Numbered from the stretch's first letter, positions 52,037 to 60,181 are shown. The stretch is DNA of 64,000 bases from RYN-230 sp963718305 (GCA_963718305.1 CAVQZG010000001.1:372001-436000); one strand, 5' to 3'. Notes: generated by a model from the sequence alone, not told the origin. Translations and numbers: made by a program.

Positions 52037-52816
52037 ATGATCGCTATCGCGCAGGTCAGCGACATTCACCTGGACGGCAGCCCGGAGCGGGCCGGCCGGG
52101 CCCGCGCGGTGATGGACCGCCTGCGCGGCGGGCGCGCGCCGCTCGACGCGATCCTGGTCACCGGGGACATCGCTGACCACGGCCGCCCCAGTGAGTATGC
52201 GGAAGCACGCGCCATCTTGTCCGCGCCGTGCCCGGTGCTGTTCCTGCCGGGAAACCACGACGAGCGGGACGCCTTCCGCCGCGGGCTGCTCAGCGGCCCG
52301 GGCGCGGGCGCGCCTGGCTGGGCTGACGGCCCGGAAGCGCCGCTCAACCAGGTGCACCGCGTGGCCGGGGCCGTCCTGGCCATGTGCGACTCCGTGATCC
52401 CCGGCCAGGACGGCGGGTACCTGGCCGACGAGACCCTGGCCTGGCTCGACGCAGTCCTCAGCGACGATCCCGGCGCACCCGCGTTCGTCTGCCTGCACCA
52501 CTACCCCGTGCCGCTGCACAGCGAGGCCGCCGACACGATCCGGCTGGCCGGGGAGGACCGTCTGGCCGCGGTGCTCAGCCGGCATCCCCAGGTGGTGGCC
52601 GTCTTGTGCGGGCACGCCCACATCGCGGCGGCCACCACCTTCGCGGGCCGGCCCCTGCTGGTCGCCCCGGGCGTGCTGTCTACCGGCGTCACCCCCTGGG
52701 ACGTGAGTGCCACCGCCGACTATGCGGCGCCCCCGGCCGTGGCGTACCACATCCTCGGCGAGGACGGTCGTCTCACCACTCACTACCGCCCCGTTGACCT
52801 GGCTGCGGCTGGTTAG
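52037..52816 (+). CDS. Calcineurin-like metallophosphoesterase (CpdA-like)
   Basis: This is a 259-residue binuclear metal phosphoesterase. The five motifs are present: AQVSDIHLDG, LVTGDIADHG, LPGNHDERDAF, CLHHYPVP and CGHAHIAAA. Closest in form to cyclic-nucleotide phosphodiesterases of the CpdA/Rv0805 group, but the substrate cannot be told from sequence. AGAGGGAAG precedes the ATG. It may share a message with the threonine aldolase gene. Confidence 0.9.
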   Translation: MIAIAQVSDIHLDGSPERAGRARAVMDRLRGGRAPLDAILVTGDIADHGRPSEYAEARAILSAPCPVLFLPGNHDERDAFRRGLLSGPGAGAPGWADGPEAPLNQVHRVAGAVLAMCDSVIPGQDGGYLADETLAWLDAVLSDDPGAPAFVCLHHYPVPLHSEAADTIRLAGEDRLAAVLSRHPQVVAVLCGHAHIAAATTFAGRPLLVAPGVLSTGVTPWDVSATADYAAPPAVAYHILGEDGRLTTHYRPVDLAAAG

Positions 52817-53253
52817 CGGGCGGGCAGGGTGAGGGTCTGGGCGGCCCGGGCGTGCCCGGGGCGCTTGCCGGTGAAGATCCAGGTCACCCTGGTGAAGTAG
52901 CGATGCCCGGCGTGCCCGGGCCACGCCATCGGCCGCCACAGCACGGTCAGCACCGGGTACTTGATGTACTTGCCCTGGGCGCAGGTCGGGGTGCAGTTGT
53001 CGACCTTGAGCACGCCGTTGCCGTACGCGGTGCCGCGCCAGGTCTGCCAGTGCAGCGTGGCCAGCATCTCGTTGGCCGTGCAGCCGATGTCATAACCGCC
53101 CGGCCGGACCTGGCCCTGGCCGGCGCAGTTGACCATCACGACCGGGGCGGACACGGCGGACGCCGGGGCCACCGACAGCGCCGTGGCCGCGACCGTGCCG
53201 GACACCGCCAGCAGCCCGGCAGCCATAGTGATCCGCATGCGAGTAAGCCTCAT
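52813..53253 (-). CDS. Small secreted protein of unknown function
   Basis: This is a 146-residue exported protein with a classical signal peptide (basic start, hydrophobic AAGLLAVSGTVAATA) and an Ala-x-Ala cleavage site (APASA). The mature part has four cysteines, two in VNCAGQG and IGCTANE and two in DNCTPTC, then a beta-rich C-terminus. ATG 53253 is preceded by AAGGAG. I do not recognise the family. It converges with the metallophosphoesterase gene, overlapping by 4 bases. Confidence 0.72.
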   Translation of the reverse strand: MRLTRMRITMAAGLLAVSGTVAATALSVAPASAVSAPVVMVNCAGQGQVRPGGYDIGCTANEMLATLHWQTWRGTAYGNGVLKVDNCTPTCAQGKYIKYPVLTVLWRPMAWPGHAGHRYFTRVTWIFTGKRPGHARAAQTLTLPAR

Positions 53254-53404
53254 CAGGTGCTCCTTCCAGCAGGGGCTGGACCCCCTCGTCACCTGCTAAG
53301 ACGCCGGTACCTGAAAACTGGCTGAAGCCTGTTGGTCACAGTTGTGCATCGGCCCCACCGGTAAGGGCGCGGGTCTTCGTGACAAGGGCGGCCGGGGAGC
53401 CCGG

Positions 53405-53938
53405 TCAGGCGCCGGGGAGCCCCTGGGAAGCCGGCTCAGCCTCCGGGACCGCCCGGTCCGCCCAGATGCTGACCGGCGCACGCGGTCGTGATGGTGCGTT
53501 CGGTCGCGGCGGCGCGCCCGGCCGGGCCGGCCGGGCGGGCGCCGCCAGGGTCTCTGGCGATGCGGGTGGGCCAGCCGGGGCCGCGGGGCCTGGCGGCGGT
53601 AGCTGGCCGGGCGCGTTTGCCCCGGCGCGGTCCGTCACGGGATGCACGGAAAGTCCGGCCGTCTCGGTCAGGAACTGCCACCCGCCCGCGTGGTCGCCAT
53701 TCGGGTAAATGGCGGTCCGCACCGTGGAGATGAGCTTGGCCACCGCGAGTTCCAGGTTCTCCTGGCTGATGGTCATCGAGGCCGTCACCCAGCCCTGGGC
53801 AAGTGAGGAGGTCAGGTCCACCTCCTCGATCGCCGGGTCGGTGGCCTCAATCTCGGCCAGCGCGTAGGCGAGCGCGTCGAAGCGGGAGCCGTCGAGGGGG
53901 CCGCCACCCTGGACCCTCATCTCGCCGTAGAACTTCAT
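53405..53938 (-). CDS. Hypothetical protein, 177 residues
   Basis: The N-terminal 85 residues form a compact domain (MKFYGEMRVQGGGPLDGSRF, AYALAEIEATDPAIEEVDLT), and the remaining 90 are a low-complexity Pro/Ala-rich tail. No signal or membrane segment is seen. ATG 53938 follows AAGGGG; five more upstream residues are possible. I do not recognise the family. Confidence 0.6.
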   Translation of the reverse strand: MKFYGEMRVQGGGPLDGSRFDALAYALAEIEATDPAIEEVDLTSSLAQGWVTASMTISQENLELAVAKLISTVRTAIYPNGDHAGGWQFLTETAGLSVHPVTDRAGANAPGQLPPPGPAAPAGPPASPETLAAPARPARPGAPPRPNAPSRPRAPVSIWADRAVPEAEPASQGLPGA

Positions 53939-54029
53939 TCTGCGCCCCTTGCTCAACGGTCTTCCGGAGGATGCTAGCCCAAACCACCTGACCGTGAGTT
54001 AAGGGTGACCAAGCCGCCCGTGACCACCG

Positions 54030-54290
54030 CTAGGGCAGATCCAGCCGGCCCTGGCTCATCACCGCCACCCGGGGGGACCGGCGGGCGATGGCGCTGTCGT
54101 GGGTGACCAGCACGATTGTGAGGCCGCGCTCGGCGGACAGCTTCTCCAGCAGGGTGATGATCTCGTCGCGGGTGCCCTCGTCGAGGTTGCCAGTCGGCTC
54201 GTCGGCCAGCAGCACGTTCGGGTCCTTCACCAGCGACCGGCGATCGCCACCCGCTGCTGCTGGCCCCCGGACCCAGAGTCCCGGCCGGTT
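54030..54290 (-). pseudogene. Fragment of an ABC transporter ATPase (MacB/LolD type)
   Basis: Only the C-terminal part of an export-type ABC ATPase remains. GGQQQRVAIA and SLVKDPNVLLADEPTGNLDEGT give signature and Walker B; VLVTHDSAIARRSPRVAVMS is the H-loop. A missing base near 54242 separates the two pieces, and the N-terminal half with Walker A is absent; the aldo/keto reductase gene ends at 54350 instead. No permease partner is present. It is a deletion remnant. Confidence 0.75.
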
Positions 54291-54349
54291 TCCGCGGCGG
54301 CCCGCCCGCTGGCCGCCTGCGGGAGGCCGGGCCAGCCGGGGATCCCGGA

Positions 54350-55240
54350 TCAGGAGATGGCCTCCAGGCGGGCCAGCTCGCCGGGTGACAGGCGCAGTGC
54401 GGCGGCGGCCACGTTGGCGGCCAGGTGCTCCGGGTTGCCGGTGCCGGGGATGGCCAGCACGTGCGGCCCCTGCTGCAGCGTCCAGGCCAGCCGGACCTGC
54501 GCGGGTGTGACGCCGTGGGCCGCGGCCACGGCGCGGACCGCGTCGTGGTCGGCGCCCTCCGGCCGCCGCTCCCGCGCCTCGCCCGCGATCGCGAAGAACG
54601 GCACGAACGCGACCCCCTGCTGCCCGCAGGCCCGGAGGAACTCGCGGGCCTCCGGCGGTGCGCCGATCCCGTAGCGGTTCTGGACGCACACCACGGGCGC
54701 GATGGCCTGGGCCTGGGCCAGATGCGCGGGCCGGACGGCGGACACGCCCAGATGGCGGATGAGCCCCGCGTCCCGCAGTCCGGCCAGCACGCCGAAGTGC
54801 TCGGCGATCGAGTCGACCGGGTAGGCGCGCAGGTTCACCAGGTCCAGGTGATCACGGCCCAGCTGGCGCAGGTTCTCCTCGACCTGGCCGCGCAGCTGGT
54901 CCGGCCGGGCCCAGCCCAGCCACTCACCCGACGGGTCGCGGCCCGGTCCGACCTTGGTCGCGATGATCAGGTTGTCCGGGTACGGCGCGAGCGCGGTGTT
55001 GATCAGCTCGTTGGCGGAGCGCAGCGGCGAGAAATAGAACGCGGCGGTGTCGATGTGGTTGACGCCGAGCTCGACCGCGTGGCGCAGCACCCGGACAGAC
55101 TGGTCCCGGTTGCTCGGCGTGCCGAGGTCGAAGGCGGCGCTGCCGGTCAGCCGCATGGCGCCGAGGCCGAGGCGGTTGACGGTCATGTCGCCGAGCTTCC
55201 AGGTCCCCGCGGCCGCCGCCGGTGTCGCCTCCGAAGTCAC
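54350..55240 (-). CDS. Aldo/keto reductase family protein with atypical active site
   Basis: This is a 296-residue TIM-barrel oxidoreductase. The catalytic Asp and Tyr are seen in NHIDTAAFYF and the Lys in IIATKVGPG. The usual His of the tetrad (VxLxH) is Arg: LDLVNLRAYPVDS. The NADP-binding end is IPGTGNPEHLAANV. Such His-to-Arg forms occur among actinobacterial members of unknown substrate. It is divergent from the ArsR gene, with an 85-base spacer. Confidence 0.9.
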   Translation of the reverse strand: MTSEATPAAAAGTWKLGDMTVNRLGLGAMRLTGSAAFDLGTPSNRDQSVRVLRHAVELGVNHIDTAAFYFSPLRSANELINTALAPYPDNLIIATKVGPGRDPSGEWLGWARPDQLRGQVEENLRQLGRDHLDLVNLRAYPVDSIAEHFGVLAGLRDAGLIRHLGVSAVRPAHLAQAQAIAPVVCVQNRYGIGAPPEAREFLRACGQQGVAFVPFFAIAGEARERRPEGADHDAVRAVAAAHGVTPAQVRLAWTLQQGPHVLAIPGTGNPEHLAANVAAAALRLSPGELARLEAIS

Positions 55241-55325
55241 CGCCCCGAGTCTGCCAGACGCCTGCTTGACACGGGCCGGTCCCGATCGCCATTCTGTAAC
55301 CTACGTGTTTTAGAACGAGGTGGTT

Positions 55326-55736
55326 ATGGAAGCGTTGATGACGGCGGGACCAGACCGGCTCAGCACGGTGTTCGGGGCGCTCGCCGATCCCACCCGCCGG
55401 GCCATCCTCGGCCGGCTGGCCGCCGGGGACGCCACCGTGGCCGAGCTGGCCGCGCCGTTCACCGTGTCCCAGCCGGCCATCTCCCGCCATCTCAAGGTGC
55501 TCGAGCACGCGGGGCTCATCACCCGCACCCGGCGGGCCACCGCCCGGCTCAGCCATCTCGAGGCGGAGCCGCTGCGGGACGCGACCCGGTGGCTGGCCCC
55601 CTACCGGCAGTACTGGCAGGAAAGCCACGACCGGCTCGACGAACTGCTCGCGGCCCTGCAGGAGGAACGGCTGCCGGAGGAACCAGCTGGCCGGCCCGGT
55701 GACGACCGCGCCGGGCCACGGAAGGACGTCTCATGA
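55326..55736 (+). CDS. ArsR-family transcriptional regulator
   Basis: This is a 136-residue winged-helix repressor of the type paired with AHSA1 proteins. The helix-turn-helix region is ATVAELAAPFTVSQPAISRHLKVL, preceded by LADPTRRAILGRL; there are no metal-binding cysteines, so it is not a metal sensor. The gene overlaps the AHSA1 gene by 4 bases (ATGA), and the SDR gene follows one base later. It likely controls its own operon. GTG 55320 is an alternative start. Confidence 0.92.
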   Translation: MEALMTAGPDRLSTVFGALADPTRRAILGRLAAGDATVAELAAPFTVSQPAISRHLKVLEHAGLITRTRRATARLSHLEAEPLRDATRWLAPYRQYWQESHDRLDELLAALQEERLPEEPAGRPGDDRAGPRKDVS

Positions 55737-56227
55737 CCCAGACCGACATCGTCGCGGTGCCCGGGCTGCCGCAGATCGTGATCACCAGGGACTTCCGCGC
55801 GCCGCGGGATCTCCTGTTCCGGGCGTACACCGACCCCGAGTTGCTGGTCCAGTGGCTGGGCCCGCGGACCGTGCGGATGACCGTGGACCGGCTCGACGCC
55901 CGGGACGGCGGCACCTGGCGCTACGTCCACTACCAGCCAGACGGGGAGGAACACGCCTTCCACGGCGTGTATCACGGGACCCCGTCACCGGACGGGATCG
56001 TCCAGACCTACGAGTACGAGCGCATGCCGGGTCACGTGAGCCTGAACACGATCACCTTCGACGAGCGCGGCGGCATGACCGTGCTCCGCCAGAACACCGT
56101 GTTCCAGTCGGTCAGTGACCGGGACGGCTACGTGCAGTCCGGGATGGAGGATGGCGTCCGCGCCTCCATGGACCGGCTGGCGGAACTCCTCGCCACCCTG
56201 ATCACCGCCGGCCACCGGGGGGCATGA
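55733..56227 (+). CDS. SRPBCC / AHSA1-family protein
   Basis: This is a 164-residue START-like ligand-binding protein. QIVITRDFRAPRDLLFRAYTDPELLVQWLGP and the later DGYVQSGMEDGVRASMDRLAELL are typical of the Aha1-like/CalC-like domain found with ArsR regulators. It probably binds a hydrophobic molecule; the ligand is unknown. Overlaps of 4 bases upstream and a one-base gap downstream show a single message with arsR and the SDR gene. Confidence 0.92.
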   Translation: MTQTDIVAVPGLPQIVITRDFRAPRDLLFRAYTDPELLVQWLGPRTVRMTVDRLDARDGGTWRYVHYQPDGEEHAFHGVYHGTPSPDGIVQTYEYERMPGHVSLNTITFDERGGMTVLRQNTVFQSVSDRDGYVQSGMEDGVRASMDRLAELLATLITAGHRGA

Positions 56228-56228
56228 C

Positions 56229-56978
56229 ATGTTGCTGGAAGGCAAGAACGCGGTCGTCTACGGGGGCGGCGGGAAGATCGGCGGGGCGGTAGCCCGCGCT
56301 TTCGCCCGGGAGGGTGCCACTGTTCACCTGGCCGGCCGGACCGCGGCTCCCCTGGACGCGGTGGCCGGGGAGATACGCGCCGCGGGCGGCGCAGCCGAGA
56401 CCGCGACGCTCGACGCGCTGGACGAGGCCGCGGTCAGCGCGCACGCCGACGCGGTGGCGGCCCGGGGCGGCAGCCTTGACATCTCCATGAACCTCATCTC
56501 GCAACAGGACGTGCAGGGCACCCCGCTGGCCGAGATGTCCTTGGACGACTTCGAGCGGCCGGTGCACACCACGCTGCGGACCACCTTCCTGACCTCCCGG
56601 GCGGCGGCGCAGCACATGATCAGGCAGCGGTCCGGGGTGATCCTGATGTTCGGCGGTTACGGGGACCCGGTGCCGCGGGTGGGCGGGCTGCAGGTCGCGT
56701 TCGGTGCCCTGGAGGCCCTGCGCCGGAGCCTGGCCTGCGAGCTAGGGCCGTCCGGGATCCGCGTCCTGACCCTGCAGACCGGCGGGATCACCGAGACGCT
56801 GCCGGCGGGGTTCCCGGGCCGGCAGGCCATCGTTGACGGCATCGAGGACCGGACCATGCTCGGCCGGGCCGCCACGCTGGCCGACGTGGGCCGCGTCGCG
56901 GCGTTCGCCGCCTCCGACCACGCCCGCAGCATGACCGCGACCGCGCTCAACATCACCTGCGGTTCAGTGGTGGACTGA
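56229..56978 (+). CDS. SDR-family protein lacking the YxxxK motif
   Basis: This is a 249-residue Rossmann-fold protein. The dinucleotide site reads AVVYGGGGKIGGAVARAFAREG. Where short-chain dehydrogenases have YxxxK, this one has GGLQVAFGALEALRR: both Tyr and Lys are replaced. The end (TATALNITCGSVVD) matches related actinobacterial proteins. It may be inactive, or use other residues. It is the third gene of arsR-AHSA1-SDR. Confidence 0.9.
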   Translation: MLLEGKNAVVYGGGGKIGGAVARAFAREGATVHLAGRTAAPLDAVAGEIRAAGGAAETATLDALDEAAVSAHADAVAARGGSLDISMNLISQQDVQGTPLAEMSLDDFERPVHTTLRTTFLTSRAAAQHMIRQRSGVILMFGGYGDPVPRVGGLQVAFGALEALRRSLACELGPSGIRVLTLQTGGITETLPAGFPGRQAIVDGIEDRTMLGRAATLADVGRVAAFAASDHARSMTATALNITCGSVVD

Positions 56979-57034
56979 CCGCCTCCCGGCCCGGCGCCCA
57001 GTCCCCCGGCCGGGAGGCGGAGCGATCAGCCTTT

Positions 57035-57071
57035 GGTGAAGGACTTCAGTAGCTCTGGTGAAGGACTTCAG
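57035..57071. repeat. 22-bp-period tandem duplication
   Basis: GGTGAAGGACTTCAG occurs at 57035-57049 and again at 57057-57071. On the minus strand each copy can be read as LKSFT, so it may be the remnant of a gene end. Nothing else is supported in the spacer 56979-57122. Confidence 0.7.
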
Positions 57072-57122
57072 CACCTCGGCGATGGATATCGCCGACCGGC
57101 CAGGGCCGCTAGGGGCAGATCC

Positions 57123-57138
57123 GTCAGCATATGTTGAC
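57123..57138. promoter_or_regulatory. Operator-like palindrome, upstream copy
   Basis: GTCAGCATATGTTGAC, palindromic in 14 of 16 positions. It matches the second copy at 57150-57165 except for one base. Centres are 27 bp apart. Confidence 0.7.
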
Positions 57139-57149
57139 GTTCCATAGTT

Positions 57150-57165
57150 GTCAGCATATGCTGAC
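57150..57165. promoter_or_regulatory. Operator-like palindrome overlapping the HTH gene start
   Basis: GTCAGCATATGCTGAC is a perfect 16-bp palindrome; its central ATG at 57158 is the likely start of the HTH gene or lies 12 bases before the alternative ATG at 57170. A bound repressor would block transcription or a leaderless start. The natural candidate for binding is the HTH protein itself. Confidence 0.7.
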
Positions 57166-57391
57166 AACCATGGAACCAGTACTCGAGATCGCCGAGGGCG
57201 CGGCCAGCACCGACCCGGATGCCGGGCTCCGCGCCGTGGCGGCCCTCCGGCAGCTCACTGAACGGCTAGAGATCCTCCAGGTCGATAACGCCCGGGCGCT
57301 GGGGTGGTCCTGGCAGCAGATCGCCGAGCGTCTCGGCGTCACCAAGCAGACCGTGCACCGCAAGCACGGCCGGCGGACCGGGAGGCGATGA
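57158..57391 (+). CDS. Small helix-turn-helix protein paired with Clp-N gene
   Basis: This is a 77-residue DNA-binding protein. An acidic N-terminal helix (EIAEGAASTDPDAGLRAVAAL) is followed by QVDNARALGWSWQQIAERLGVTKQTVHRKH, a clear helix-turn-helix, and a basic tail. There is no ribosome site before either ATG (57158 or 57170), which suits a leaderless transcript. The stop overlaps the Clp-N gene. This HTH plus Clp-N pairing is common in actinobacteria; autoregulation through the twin palindromes is inferred. Confidence 0.82.
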   Translation: MLTTMEPVLEIAEGAASTDPDAGLRAVAALRQLTERLEILQVDNARALGWSWQQIAERLGVTKQTVHRKHGRRTGRR

Positions 57392-58093
57392 TGCTCGAGC
57401 GCTTCACCGATGACGCCCGCACCGTCGTGGTCCATGCCCAAAGACACGCCCGCCGGCTCGGCCACCGCTACATCGGCTGCGAGCACCTGCTCCTGGCCCT
57501 GGTCGGCGTCGATCAGCCGGCCAGCGCGGTCCTGCGTGAGCGGGGCCTCACGCCCGGCCGCGTCGAGGAGGAAATCGTCCGCCGGGCCGGGATGGGGGCC
57601 GGGGCGGGCCTGTTCGCCGACCTGGACCGGGCCGCGCTGGCCTCGATCGGGATCGATCTCGACGCCGTGCGGGCCAGGATCGACGCGTCGTTCGGCCCGG
57701 ACGCGCTGACCCGGGCCGACCGGGCCGTCCACCGGACGACCCGCCGCCGCCCCGGTCCCGCTCGCGGCAGGCTCATCCATCGCTGGCGGCACCGGAACCG
57801 GGTCCGGCATGTCCTGCCGGTACGGGCCGTGGCTCCCCCGCCCGAAGGGCGCTACGAGGCCGCGGACCAGCCTGCCGGGCACATCCCGTTCACGCCCGGC
57901 GCCAAGAAATGCCTGGAGAGCACGCTGCGGGAGGCGGTGGCCCAGCACCAGAGCCGGCATCGGTGTCGAGCACATCGCGCTCGGCCTGCTCGTCACGAAC
58001 CGGGGGCTGGTGCCTCCCATCCTGGACGAGGCCGGCCTGTCCGCCCCGGAGCTGCGGGCCGCGATCCTGGACCGCTACCGCCCGGCAAGCTGA
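57388..58093 (+). pseudogene. Clp R (Clp-N) domain protein, frameshifted
   Basis: The protein has two Clp-N repeats without any ATPase. The first reads MMLERFTDDARTVVVHAQRH, YIGCEHLLLALVGVDQPASAVL; the second FTPGAKKCLESTLREAVAQHQ then, in another frame, GIGVEHIALGLLVTNRGLVPPILDEAG to the stop at 58093. One extra base near 57955 accounts for the break; if it is an error, the product is about 234 residues. Stand-alone Clp-N proteins may be substrate adaptors. ATG 57388 overlaps the HTH gene (ATGA). Confidence 0.78.
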
Positions 58094-58166
58094 CCAGCCG
58101 GGCCGCGATCGTAGCCCCCGGCCCCGCTCGTGGTTCACTTCTGTTCATCCGATCGGGAGACGCAGA

Positions 58167-59045
58167 GTGACCCGCCTCGTGGACGGCAGGACGATCGCCG
58201 TGACGATGGCCACGGCGACCGCCGCGGCCGCCGCCGTGCTGCGCAGCGGCGGGATCACGCCCACCCTGGCGGTGCTGGTCCCCACGGATGACGCGGGCGC
58301 GGCCTGGTACGTGCGGTCCATCCAGCGCACCGCCGCCCGGACCGGTATCGCCTGCCAGGTCCACCGGATGGGCGGCCCGCGATGTGCTCTGCCCAGCGCC
58401 GCGGAGATCGGTGACCGTCTCGCGGAACTGTCCCGGGATCCGGCGGTGCACGGCGTCATCTGCCAGACCCCGTTGCCGGCCGGCGCCGAGCTGGCCCAGG
58501 TGGGCGCGGCCATCCCCGTCAGCCAGGATGTCGACGGGGCGAACCCGGCCTCGCTGGGCGGGCTGGCGGCCGGGCTGCCGGGCGTGTTTGCCCCGGCCAC
58601 CGCCGCGGCTGTACTGCAGATCCTGCGGCATGAGCGCATCCCGCTCAGCGGCCGCCGTGCGGTCGTGGTCGGCCGGTCCACGGTGGTCGGCAAGCCCGTG
58701 GCGCTGCTCCTGCTGGCCGAGCACGCCACGGTCACCGTCGCTCACTCCCGGACCGTGGATCTCCCGGCCGTCTGCCGGGAGGCGGACGTCCTGGTCGTCG
58801 CGGCCGGCCGCCCGAAGCTGATCGGGGCGGATCACGTCCGCCCGGGGGCCGTGGTGATCGACGTGGGCACCACCCCGATAGGAGGCACGGATGGCGGGGG
58901 ACTGGCCGGCGACGTGGACGCGGCGGCTGTGACGGGGATCGCCTCGGTGCTCACCCCGGTGCCGGGCGGCGTCGGCCCGGTCACCACCGCCGTGCTGATG
59001 CAGCACACGCTCGCCGCGGCGGCCCGGACCGCCGGGCAGGATTAG
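58167..59045 (+). CDS. FolD-like methylenetetrahydrofolate dehydrogenase/cyclohydrolase paralogue
   Basis: This is a 292-residue FolD homologue. Conserved are Tyr in WYVRSIQR, the Gln in VICQTPLPAG, DVDGANP, the NADP site VVVGRSTVVGKPVALLL and the C-terminal TPVPGGVGPVTTAVL. The catalytic Lys of YVxxK is isoleucine (YVRSI). In FolD that lysine is needed for the cyclohydrolase step, so activity may be altered. It starts at GTG 58167 with GGGAG upstream. It overlaps the AmaP-like gene at the 3' end by 4 bases. Confidence 0.88.
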   Translation: MTRLVDGRTIAVTMATATAAAAAVLRSGGITPTLAVLVPTDDAGAAWYVRSIQRTAARTGIACQVHRMGGPRCALPSAAEIGDRLAELSRDPAVHGVICQTPLPAGAELAQVGAAIPVSQDVDGANPASLGGLAAGLPGVFAPATAAAVLQILRHERIPLSGRRAVVVGRSTVVGKPVALLLLAEHATVTVAHSRTVDLPAVCREADVLVVAAGRPKLIGADHVRPGAVVIDVGTTPIGGTDGGGLAGDVDAAAVTGIASVLTPVPGGVGPVTTAVLMQHTLAAAARTAGQD

Positions 59046-59617
59046 CTGACCCGGGCCGACCGTCTGCTGGTGATGGTCAGGTCCAGCTGGGCGGGCAGCG
59101 ACATGTTGCCCAGCGCCTGGCGGGCGTGGGTCAGCGCTTCGGTTTCTATCCGCTGCCGCAGCGCGGTGAGGTCCGCGGTTTCCTCGAGCGTGGCCCTGAC
59201 CACGAGCTCCGGATCATCCGGGTCGCCGATCAGCCGGGCCTGCGCCGAGTCCACGCCCCGGTAGCCCTCGATTTCCCCGATGACGGCATCGGTCAGGGCC
59301 CGGTTGGCCAGGGTGGTGCGGCCTGCGCCGGTACCCGGCTGGATCAGCAGGTCACCCGAGCGGTCGGTGGAGAAGAGCAGCGCGATCAGCCAGCGGAGCG
59401 CGAGCACCCCGATGATCAGCGCCGCCACCGCGATGACGGGCCACAGCCAGACACCCTGGGCCCCGAAGTAGCGCCCGGTCGGATTGTCCATGAGCGTGCT
59501 GTTCTTGGTGGCGGTGCCGTACCCGCCGATGGATGCGGCTCCCGCGTCGAGGCCCACGGCGATCAGCAGCAAGGCGAGGACGATCAGCATGACGCGGTTG
59601 GTGCGGTCGGCGTGCAT
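59042..59617 (-). CDS. AmaP-like alkaline shock response membrane anchor
   Basis: This is a 191-residue protein with two membrane spans (VMLIVLALLLIAVGLDAGAA and WPVIAVAALIIGVLALRWLI) followed by a cytoplasmic Asp23-like domain (RTTLANRALTDAVIGEIEGY, PELVVRATLEETADL). The arrangement matches AmaP, which anchors Asp23 to the membrane in Gram-positive bacteria. It is the last gene of the minus-strand Asp23 operon; the ATG overlaps the stop of the preceding gene by one base. Confidence 0.85.
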   Translation of the reverse strand: MHADRTNRVMLIVLALLLIAVGLDAGAASIGGYGTATKNSTLMDNPTGRYFGAQGVWLWPVIAVAALIIGVLALRWLIALLFSTDRSGDLLIQPGTGAGRTTLANRALTDAVIGEIEGYRGVDSAQARLIGDPDDPELVVRATLEETADLTALRQRIETEALTHARQALGNMSLPAQLDLTITSRRSARVS

Positions 59618-60162
59618 CAGTGGCTCCTGGGTGCGACCCGGACCGACACCGACAAGGTCCGGCGCAGTTTCAGCGCGGCGAGCCGCTGCCGGACAGCGTC
59701 GGTTATCGGGTCCCGCAGGCTCCGTGCGGCGGTCCGGTCCTGGGCGGACGCGGTGGCCGTGATCTTCACCTTGCGGCGCTTCACCTTGACCGAGGTGCTC
59801 CGCACGCCGTCAACCGCGCTGACCGCGGACCGGATGGCCGCAGCGAGGCCCCGGCGGGTGTAGGCGGTGTCAATCGCGTCAGCCCCCGCCTCGGCGGGAT
59901 CGGCGGCCAGCCGGGACACCCGGGCCGGTTTCAGCTCCGCGATCAGCAGCATCAGCCCGGCCAGGATCAGGATCCCGGAGATCACCCGGATGCTGTCTGC
60001 CGCCCAGGCGTGGTGCTGAGCCCAGTGATAGGCGGATCGCCAGGGCACGATCCCCTGGTGATGGCTGGTCCGGTCGGCCACGACGGTGGCGATGAGCAGC
60101 ACCGCCGCGGCCAGCAGCGCCAGGCTCAGCAGGGCGGCCAGCACGCGATTCACAAGTCTCAT
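59617..60162 (-). CDS. DUF6286-type membrane protein of the Asp23 operon
   Basis: This is a 181-residue protein with two membrane spans (RVLAALLSLALLAAAVLLIA and VISGILILAGLMLLIAEL) and a basic cytoplasmic domain (RRGLAAAIRSAVSAVDGVRST, VKVKRRKVKITATAS). The family is found in actinobacterial Asp23 clusters. I use the ATG at 60162, giving a start at MRLVNRVLAA; the upstream open frame overlaps the preceding gene. It overlaps the AmaP-like gene by one base. Confidence 0.82.
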   Translation of the reverse strand: MRLVNRVLAALLSLALLAAAVLLIATVVADRTSHHQGIVPWRSAYHWAQHHAWAADSIRVISGILILAGLMLLIAELKPARVSRLAADPAEAGADAIDTAYTRRGLAAAIRSAVSAVDGVRSTSVKVKRRKVKITATASAQDRTAARSLRDPITDAVRQRLAALKLRRTLSVSVRVAPRSH

Positions 60163-60181
60163 CTGTCTGTCCTTGCTCCTG

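Noticed and set aside
56964..57167. Minus-strand open frame starting in the twin palindromes
   Set aside because: Its start lies in the operator and its content comes from the 22-bp duplication; no ribosome site or family match. It may be a relic only.
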